A stretch of 64,000 nt of DNA from G963665975 sp963665975. GTDB taxonomy: Bacteria > Bacteroidota > Rhodothermia > Rhodothermales > Bin80. Positions 57,933 through 64,000 of this stretch are shown here, piece by piece. The notes under the pieces are model-generated. The model had not been told where the DNA came from, did not search any database, and saw only the letters and a program-made list of their open reading frames with translations. The translations under genes were made by a program, and so were the position numbers. Positions within the stretch are counted from its first letter, which is position 1, and every line of letters begins with the position of its first letter. The DNA is taken from the NCBI GenBank assembly GCA_963665975.1, contig OY762508.1, forward strand, positions 62,001-126,000, read 5' to 3'.

Positions 57933-59230
57933 CACGCAACAAGATCCACGTACGGCACAGACTACGCTGCTAACAGGTAGCTTCAGTCCAATGCAAGGTG
58001 TAGTTTACCGGACGGATACTGATGGACCCCTGTAACTGGGCAGTCGCCTTCCTGACATGCTTGGCGGCAGTGGCCTTCTTGCGATCAATCTTCCGAGTCA
58101 GTGCTGGCTCGGTGCTTGGGCTGTCCTTGGCCTGAATCAGGAGCAGTGTCTTGGTTGTTGCCACTAGTACGTCTACGAATTCTCGTCCGTTGTCGGCACG
58201 AATCGGATTCTTGAAGACATGGGTAGCTCCGAAGTGACGATGGAGGGCCGTGGCTATGTCGGGCTCGTTGAGGTCGCCTGGGTTATCGACGTGTTCAGCC
58301 AAGTTGTCGGGGAACCGTGACTCCCGCAGGTGGATGGTGAACGCAGCGGCATCGTCGGAGGGCGAGCGAGCACCGAACCAGACTTGCAGGTAGTCAAGGA
58401 CTTGGCGCGCGCCCGCGAGTGTTGGAGACACAAAGCGCATCGGGTTCGAGAAAGCACGGAAACGATGAGCATTCGGGTTCTCAGCTCGGAAGCCAAGCAG
58501 TTCTCGATTATGCTCGTCGAAGAAGTGGACGTAAAAAGAGTCTGATGAGAGAAGCGAAAGGAATTCTCGGGTGAACTCCTCATTGAAGAGTGGTGTGCAG
58601 ATGACTAGTGGTTCATCGTAGTCGTCAAAGAAGGCTGTCACCAGACCATACGTAGTAACATCGCCGGCATGTACGGGAACCCAATAGAAGCGGAATCCCC
58701 CGCGCAGTCTGGCTGTGTGAGCCATCTCTCTCGGGGCCTTCACGACGAGGATCATCCGCGGGTCGCTACCGCGGCGCATGGGCCAGATGCCTACTGAAAA
58801 GTCCACTATTGTGTCTGGAACCTTCGGGTTTGTGATGGTAAGCTTCATTAGGGATGCCTCAAAAGGTGGTGTCGCGTGTCGGAGAAGGAACGTTGGAGTA
58901 AAGCCTTGTCTTGGTAGGTCTTGCGCAAACGACCAAGAGACTTCCGTGGGCAAAAACATGACCTTGTATGAAAGCCGGATGCGGGTGCGTCAGGCCAACT
59001 GACGGCAGTACAGCGGGTGCAAGTCCCGCGTTACAAAGGTTTAACCAACCATGTATCCTCGCAAGCCGTGCGTTGCCACCCGTGAGGGTGACGACGAAGC
59101 GTCGGCAGCGATGTGCGTGGCCAGGGCTATTGAGCATCGAAAGGGCTGATATTTGGGGTGTCGAGGCTATCCGCATGGCCGAAGGCAATACTTGTAACTC
59201 CGTAATGGTGAGGAGGTACAGGGCCCCACG

Positions 59231-60853
59231 GTGTCAAAGAACCCAGGGACGCGCATATGTACTACGTCGGGACCTGAGAGATCTTCATACTGCCTTGCTG
59301 TCGTGCAAGGCCGCAAAGGGAAGGAGGCAACTCCAAAGCCGGAGACGCACAGTGTGAAAAAGTCAGATGGCGCCATAAGAGCTATGAACGCTGCGAACAA
59401 AGGGGAACTATCTCCGGCGGAGTGGCGGGAGCAAAGGGCGCCAGCCAAGGGGAAATCGGAACGTCCGCACACGCACCAAGCGCAGGATTGGGCGCGCGTG
59501 TCACAGGGGATCGACCGGTTACGGCAATTCGTGAAACGGAAGCCGAAGGAGCGTCTCACAACGCTACTGCACCACATCAACGTGGACTCCCTTAGAACCA
59601 CGTACCACGCGCTCAAGCGCGACGCAGCAGCAGGGGTGGACGGCGTGACGTGGGAAGAGTATGCGGAAGGACTGGAAAGCCGTCTGGCAGACCTATGCGA
59701 CCGTGTACACAGCGGAGCGTATCGGGCGACGCCGTCACGGCGGGTAGAGATACCCAAGCCAGACGGTGGTACACGACCGCTTGGCATCGCAGCTCTGGAG
59801 GACAAGATTGTCCAGAAAGCGGTGGTGAAGTGTATCCTGACGCCTATTTACGAGGCGGAGTTTCACGGATTCAGCTATGGGTTTCGGCCGGGGCGGGGCG
59901 CACATGATGCGCTTGACGCGTTGGCCTATGTGATCGAGCGTCGGAAGGTCAGCTTCATAGTGGACGCCGACATCCGCAAGTTCTTTGACATGGTGGATCA
60001 GGAGTGGTTACTCCGCTTTCTGAAGCATCGTATTGGAGACAAGCGCGTGATACGTCTGATCACCAAGTGGTTGAAAGCAGGTGTGATGGAGGGACATCAA
60101 TGGCAGGAGAGTACGAGAGGCACACCACAGGGTGCCGTCATTTCTCCGGTACTCGCCAATGTCTATCTCCATTATGTGCTGGATCTCTGGTTTCAGGCGT
60201 GGCGCTCATCACAGCAAGTGCGAGGAGAGGCGTACATCATCCGCTATGCGGATGATTTCGTGGTGGGATTCCAGTACAAACGGGAGGCGAGACGTTTTCT
60301 GCGGCAACTGCGGGAGAGGCTCGAGAAGTTCGGGCTTAGCCTGCACCCCGACAAGACGCGCCTGTTGGAATTTGGGCGCTATGCCGAAGACAACCGCAGG
60401 AAACGGGGCTTGGGCCGCCCGGAGACGTTCGACTTTCTGGGTTTTACACATTATTGCCGTAAAGATCGGAAGGGACGCTTCGGCCTTGGACGCAAGCCCA
60501 TTGCCAAACGGATGGCCCGCTTCTTGAAGCGGGTGAAGGAAACGTTGATCCGACGCATGCATGAGGATGTGCAGGAAACGGGGCGCTGGCTGGGAACGGT
60601 GCTCAACGGATGGATGAATTACTACGCCGTCCCGACGAGTTTTCCTTACCTGAAGCGCTGCTATCGACGCCTTAACTGGATATGGTGCAGAGTGATGCGG
60701 CGGCGCTCACAAAAGGATCGAACCTCATGGGAGCGTCTCACACAGTTAACCACGAAGCACTGGCCTGCACTCACCATCCGACACCCATGGCCGGATGCAC
60801 GATTTGCCGTCAAGCGTGAGGACGCGACCCGAGGCAGGAGCCGGATGCGTTAA
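59231..60853 (+). CDS. ltrA: Group II intron reverse transcriptase/maturase
   Basis: 540 residues from a GTG at 59231; an ATG near 59385 is an alternative. Reverse transcriptase blocks: AGVDGVTWEEY, RVEIPKPDGGTRPLGI, YGFRPGRGAHDAL, VDADIRKFFD, GTPQGAVISPVLANVYLHYV and the active-site RYADDFVV (YADD at 60245-60256), then a maturase X domain (KRVKETLIRR, GWMNYYAV). No C-terminal HNH endonuclease domain is present. It copies the intron into DNA and helps it fold. The last codons and stop lie inside intron domain V. Confidence 0.93.
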   Translation: MSKNPGTRICTTSGPERSSYCLAVVQGRKGKEATPKPETHSVKKSDGAIRAMNAANKGELSPAEWREQRAPAKGKSERPHTHQAQDWARVSQGIDRLRQFVKRKPKERLTTLLHHINVDSLRTTYHALKRDAAAGVDGVTWEEYAEGLESRLADLCDRVHSGAYRATPSRRVEIPKPDGGTRPLGIAALEDKIVQKAVVKCILTPIYEAEFHGFSYGFRPGRGAHDALDALAYVIERRKVSFIVDADIRKFFDMVDQEWLLRFLKHRIGDKRVIRLITKWLKAGVMEGHQWQESTRGTPQGAVISPVLANVYLHYVLDLWFQAWRSSQQVRGEAYIIRYADDFVVGFQYKREARRFLRQLRERLEKFGLSLHPDKTRLLEFGRYAEDNRRKRGLGRPETFDFLGFTHYCRKDRKGRFGLGRKPIAKRMARFLKRVKETLIRRMHEDVQETGRWLGTVLNGWMNYYAVPTSFPYLKRCYRRLNWIWCRVMRRRSQKDRTSWERLTQLTTKHWPALTIRHPWPDARFAVKREDATRGRSRMR

Positions 60854-60870
60854 CGCGCACGTCCGGATTT
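60838..60870 (+). ncRNA. Intron domain V (catalytic hairpin)
   Basis: GAGCCGGATGCG pairs with CGCACGTCCGG around a UUAA-type loop, with AC as the bulge. It overlaps the last five codons and TAA stop of the maturase gene. One lower-stem pair is G-A instead of G-U. Confidence 0.7.
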
Positions 60871-61124
60871 GTCCGGGGGGCCCGGGGAACCCTGGGTCCC
60901 TACCGGGATTAGTCCCGTATTTTCGGTTTGACGAGCAGCGGGCAGAAACGTGACCTAAGACGGAGAACAAGGTATCGGGAATATGGCGAATGCCGCCGGC
61001 AAACAGCTACTTCCTCCATCTAACGGAGGACAACAATACCCTTGGTATCTCCAGCGGTGCTTGAACGGTACGGTTTATGCTCCGATTGCCGTCAATCTGA
61101 CAATCCGACAGTACCCCAAAAAGC

Positions 61125-61193
61125 GACCGACTTGCGTCGGAACAGGTGGCCAGCTTGTGTCGGAATAGACGGCCGACTTGCCGCGGAATATGC
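61125..61193. repeat. Three 23-bp tandem repeats, IS21-like element end
   Basis: Units start at 61125, 61148 and 61171: GACCGACTTGCGTCGGAAC.., GGCCAGCTTGTGTCGGAAT.., GGCCGACTTGCCGCGGAAT... Repeated blocks of this style are found at the ends of IS21-family elements. No istA or istB gene remains in the window. The stretch 60930-61124 before it shows nothing else of note. Confidence 0.5.
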
Positions 61194-61231
61194 ATTGGAA
61201 GCCCGACGCTGAATAAAGGAGCAGCAAGAAC

Positions 61232-61900
61232 GTGTATTCTAGGAGCGAATTCCAGAATACACATTTCAGTTACTCGATGGGCGAGGATGGAATTGAGAAA
61301 TTTGTCTCAACGCCGCAAATCCACAGCGACGAGGCCATTGAGCACGACCCGTTTTCACCTAGCCAAGTATGGGGAATCAGTCCGGGTGGACGTGAGACTG
61401 GCCCCTGTCTATATCGTATTGAGGTAACCGTTGGAATTGGCAGCGGTGTCAAGATCCTCAACGCTCCAGTGCCAGCGGCATTCTGGGAAAGCGTCCGGTA
61501 TGCTGAACAGAACCTCTACATACGCGGGAAGGAACTGGTTGGGGATCGTGATCAACGTGCTCACGAATATTCGGTCCAGCTCAGGGCATTTGATAATGAT
61601 CGCAGTGGAACTGCGCTGGGTCTTCCGGTGCTCGTGGCCCTTTGCAGCGGATTGCTTGAAACAAGCACGAAGGGCGGGTTGATTATTGTTGGAGAGCTTA
61701 GTCTGGGCGGCTCAATGGAACCGCAGGCAAGTGCCGGGGGATGTTTCGAAATTGCCGTTGACAAGGGTGCGAATACCATTCTGATGCCGGTTTCGTCTAG
61801 ACGACAATTTATTGACCCTTCCGACGACATGGCTACTAGAATCAATATTCAATTCTACTCGGACTCAATGGATTCCTTGCTCAAGGCGCTGCTTGAGTAG
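61232..61900 (+). pseudogene. brxL: BrxL (BREX Lon-like protein) C-terminal fragment
   Basis: 222 codons matching the C-terminal Lon-protease-like domain of the BREX protein BrxL: YSMGEDGIEKF, then GPCLYRIEVTVGIGSGVKIL, AEQNLYIRGKELVGDRDQRA, GTALGLPVLVALCSGLL, GGLIIVGELSLGGSMEP, and MATRINIQFYSDSMDSLLKAL. Full BrxL proteins are roughly three times longer; the N-terminal and AAA+ parts are missing. A TAA closes the frame at about 61214 just after IS21-like repeats, so an insertion or deletion removed the front. The start given is a GTG. No other BREX gene is in the window. Confidence 0.75.
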
Positions 61901-61975
61901 AAGCGTCCCGCATTGCTGGACATTGATACAATAAGCAAAATAGCTCGCCCAGCCGGTACAGTCATCCTATAGGAT

Positions 61976-64000
61976 CTAACTTTGTAAGCGTAACCGCAGG
62001 CGTCTGGCACGCTCTTGGAACGCAAGTTCCCCGCCCTCCAAAATATCGCAGACAGCTTTTCGAATTGACGAGTCTTCCAGACCGCCAGCACGATAGGTCA
62101 GGCGAGGCAGTCCACAGCCGGATGGGGCAGGACTGGCTTCGGCGACTATGACTTGGTCCGAATCAGTATTTATGACCAAATTGGCGTTATGCGTTACCAT
62201 TATGACCTGCCGTTTAGCCTTTGCTTCAAGAAAGAGCGGAACAAGTTCATCAAAAACAGACTTCGGGTCGAGATTCTCCTCCGGTTGATCAATTATTAGT
62301 GGCCGATTGTCGGCATTGTCTAGGGCTAGATATAGTAGCAATAGTACAATTCCGCGAGTACCCGGTGAAAGATTTTCGATGCTTACACCATCGTAAGAAA
62401 TGCCGTAGTGTACTGTAATATGATTGGTACTAAAAAGCCACTGCGCAAAATTCCCAAGCCAGGAGCGGAAGCGCGCATGTTCATCCCACGGCACCGGCGC
62501 GTGAGCCAGAAGGTCCCTATGGTAGTGGCCAATGAATTTAATCATCGAATTCTTAGCTTCTATCGCGGTCCCCGTTTCCCAGCAAGGTTTTAGTTCAGCG
62601 TTAGCTTTCTCAATAAGTGCATCTTGGCCCTTAAAAGGCCCAGCTTTCCGCCGATCAAGTAAGTTCTCTTCAGCATACTCAGCCCAGCCAGTCGCGTTGG
62701 CATTACGAAAGACGGAAAGAGTAAGTTTTTGGAGTGTGCCACTTGCTTCTTCCAAGCGCGCTTTAAGTGGTGAGTAGAGTTCTTCTAGCGCGTCTTGTTC
62801 AGCAACGATAGCGTCGAAGATGCGTTCATAAGCAGCATTACGCTCTTCTTGTAACTTGCGCCTACGCTCCCCAGCGCTCCTTGCATCGTCTAAGCGGGTT
62901 TGAAGTGTTTGAAGTGCACTAGTCTCCTGTGAGATCTTGTTTGATAGGACAGAATATTGTTTGCGCACCCGTTGGTCAGCTTTCAATTGACCTTCGAGGC
63001 GTACAATCTCGGCATTGATCGTAGCCAGCCTGATTTTATTGAGATCAGCTTTTGCGTTAATAATTGCGGAGTTGTCTGTTCGAGGACAGGGTGGCTCACC
63101 AGTTAATTCCTTAATCTTCCTGTTGACCCGTTGGAAATGCCTCTCGAGCTCTTCATCGACAGGCCCCTTATAGTCTAGCAGAAAATCTTCCCATTGCTGA
63201 TCTGAAAGACCACTGTGCAGATTATGTGCTTTAGATTGACGTAGCATTTCAGGGGCAACGGTGGCACGGACGTTTGCAACTTCGTCTCTCAAATTCTCTA
63301 ATGTGCGACATCGCTTCTTCAGGTTTTCTATCTGCTTGCGGAGTGTCTGAGCAATGCCCTGCAATTCGCTGTAGCGATTGAGTAGCGCATCTGAGTCCTT
63401 AAATACTAACCTCTTACGGTCGGCCTGGGTCCTTAGAATCTGCTGTTTTTTCTGCTTAACCTGCTGATCGCGTGTATCAACAAGACGTTCCTTCTCAATC
63501 TCGGTACCGATATGCATCGAGATTTGACGAATAGCACCTGCCTCGCGTTCACGAGCCCGTCGGAAGCGCTCTGTGCGCAGGCCTCGTAGTTCGGTGAAAC
63601 TTAATGCACCGTCCCTCTCATCATGTGAATGGGCTTCGAAAATCACCCTTTCAATTTCAGCATTCAGGCCATCCGAAGCACTGTTCGCAGAACAGAGTTC
63701 TTCGACAAATTGCTGAGAGAGGTAGCGGGCGCGAGGAAAGGAGGGGAAACCGCCTGTATTCCGTCCATCAAGATAAAGAGATTTCTCTTCTCTTGAACCC
63801 CACTGAAGGAATACCTTCTCCTCGTTGAGGAGAGAACAAGCACGAGCAAGAAAAGAGGAGTTTAACGAATCGTCGCTCTGCCATGTGCCTTTGGGAACAC
63901 TATCGCAGCCCAGCGCAATTGCTTCTATCAGTGCCGTTTTGCCAGAGCCTCGCGCGCCAATAATTGTTACTAGATCGGGGTTGAGTGGAATCGCATGAGA
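61976..64000 (-). CDS. SMC-like AAA ATPase (TrlF/PHP-associated type), 5' end beyond window
   Basis: At least 674 residues, open to the last base. Visible: Walker A IIGARGSGKTALIEAIALGC at the window edge, RYLSQQFVEELC, a long coiled coil (NLKKRCRTLENLRDEVANV and on), then the ABC/SMC-type C-terminal lobe with the signature-like NLSPGTRGIVLLLLYLALD, Walker B RPLIIDQPEENLDP and the H-loop QVIMVTHNANLV. This is the ATPase part of TrlF-like defence proteins, whose N-terminal PHP-type region would lie to the right of the window. It is convergent with the BrxL fragment. Energy-driven DNA sensing or cutting is the general expectation for the class. Confidence 0.8.
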   Translation of the reverse strand, partial: SHAIPLNPDLVTIIGARGSGKTALIEAIALGCDSVPKGTWQSDDSLNSSFLARACSLLNEEKVFLQWGSREEKSLYLDGRNTGGFPSFPRARYLSQQFVEELCSANSASDGLNAEIERVIFEAHSHDERDGALSFTELRGLRTERFRRAREREAGAIRQISMHIGTEIEKERLVDTRDQQVKQKKQQILRTQADRKRLVFKDSDALLNRYSELQGIAQTLRKQIENLKKRCRTLENLRDEVANVRATVAPEMLRQSKAHNLHSGLSDQQWEDFLLDYKGPVDEELERHFQRVNRKIKELTGEPPCPRTDNSAIINAKADLNKIRLATINAEIVRLEGQLKADQRVRKQYSVLSNKISQETSALQTLQTRLDDARSAGERRRKLQEERNAAYERIFDAIVAEQDALEELYSPLKARLEEASGTLQKLTLSVFRNANATGWAEYAEENLLDRRKAGPFKGQDALIEKANAELKPCWETGTAIEAKNSMIKFIGHYHRDLLAHAPVPWDEHARFRSWLGNFAQWLFSTNHITVHYGISYDGVSIENLSPGTRGIVLLLLYLALDNADNRPLIIDQPEENLDPKSVFDELVPLFLEAKAKRQVIMVTHNANLVINTDSDQVIVAEASPAPSGCGLPRLTYRAGGLEDSSIRKAVCDILEGGELAFQERARRLRLRLQS

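Larger units (their letters stand above)
55593..58019 (+). mobile_element. IS66-family element 3 (complete, 2427 bp, twin of element 2)
   Basis: Same ends, length and proteins as element 2. Flanked by its own 8-bp duplication TGATGGAC at 55585-55592 and 58020-58027, which proves independent insertion rather than a segmental duplication. It lies in the same direction as element 2, so the two form 7.2-kb-spaced direct repeats. Confidence 0.95.
54635..58848 (-). pseudogene. Unrecognised PD-(D/E)XK-type protein gene split by IS66 element 3
   Basis: Parts 58028-58848 and 54635-55592 join in frame when element 3 and one copy of TGATGGAC are removed, giving 592 residues. The ATG at 58848 has GAGG ten bases upstream; one at 58959 is possible. 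The junction reads QLQGSIKHLQSGQSIE. The N-terminal 200 residues are unrecognised (GGFRFYWVPVHAGDVTTYGL, FYVHFFDEHNRELLGF). Around residues 240-270 is a nuclease-like core with GREFVDVLVATTKTLLLIQAKDS (Asp then Q-x-K), followed by a long helix. The C-terminus (LGYSNDPRELYDIPEVRCF) is also novel to me. Place and core suggest a restriction or defence role. Confidence 0.75.
58985..60909 (+). mobile_element. Group II intron
   Basis: 5' end GTGCGTCAGGCC, fitting the GUGYG consensus. About 250 bases of structured RNA come before a maturase gene. Domain V lies at 60838-60870 (GAGCCGGATGCG ... CGCACGTCCGG) with the AGC triad. The domain VI region ends in CTACCGGGAT near 60909. The 3' boundary is good to a few bases. 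It is a self-splicing, retrohoming element. It lies between the split nuclease gene and the BrxL relic. Its flanks form a domain-V-like hairpin (see findings). Confidence 0.88.

Overview
The window looks like a chromosomal segment of a Bacteroidota/Rhodothermota-type bacterium. The evidence is a TonB receptor with an N-terminal carboxypeptidase-regulatory-like domain, many lipoproteins and signal-peptide beta-propellers, a GH116 glycosidase, a DUF6786-like lipoprotein, and few strong Shine-Dalgarno sites. The assignment rests on gene content only. No rRNA, tRNA or CRISPR array was seen.

Region 1 (1-20 kb) is carbohydrate-oriented. It holds a secreted alpha/alpha-toroid protein, a DUF6786-like lipoprotein and a GH116 (GBA2-like) lipoprotein, then a 6-bladed propeller. 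A decayed tyrosine recombinase and an ISNCY-type transposase fragment follow, then a second, GC-rich propeller. Next is a deoxysugar (fucose-type) module: a LacI regulator diverging from a fucose-isomerase-like enzyme, a class II aldolase and a FucP-like symporter, with a TTGACA-N17-TAAATT promoter and a perfect 14-bp palindrome at the predicted transcription start. A third propeller ends the region.

Region 2 (20-31 kb) mixes housekeeping genes (miaA, rhodanese) with defence genes: a stand-alone HsdR-N-like nuclease, a 1.57-kresidue DUF4011/helicase/MTES_1575/DUF3320 protein, relics of HsdS and HsdR around a DUF433/DUF5615 toxin-antitoxin pair, and a SprT-like protease flanked by two copies of a small beta domain. 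Region 3 (31-43 kb) holds a SulP-STAS-cNMP transporter overlapping a PQQ-type dehydrogenase, further propellers, and a three-gene metal-type TonB uptake operon.

Region 4 (43-64 kb) is a defence island broken up by mobile DNA. One McrB-like GTPase gene is split by two different IS66 elements, each with 8-bp target duplications; removing both in silico restores a 590-codon ORF. It overlaps a PD-(D/E)XK partner gene and faces a methyltransferase carrying an N-terminal ribbon-helix-helix domain. A second, unrecognised nuclease-like gene is split by a copy of the second IS66 element that appears identical. A group II intron sits in the apical loop of a domain-V-like hairpin, which suggests a twintron-type insertion. 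IS21-like end repeats, an N-terminally truncated BrxL Lon-like domain and a TrlF-like ATPase running off the window end complete the island.

The main message is a restriction island in an advanced but still readable state of inactivation. The insertions are clean enough to reconstruct the ancestral genes.
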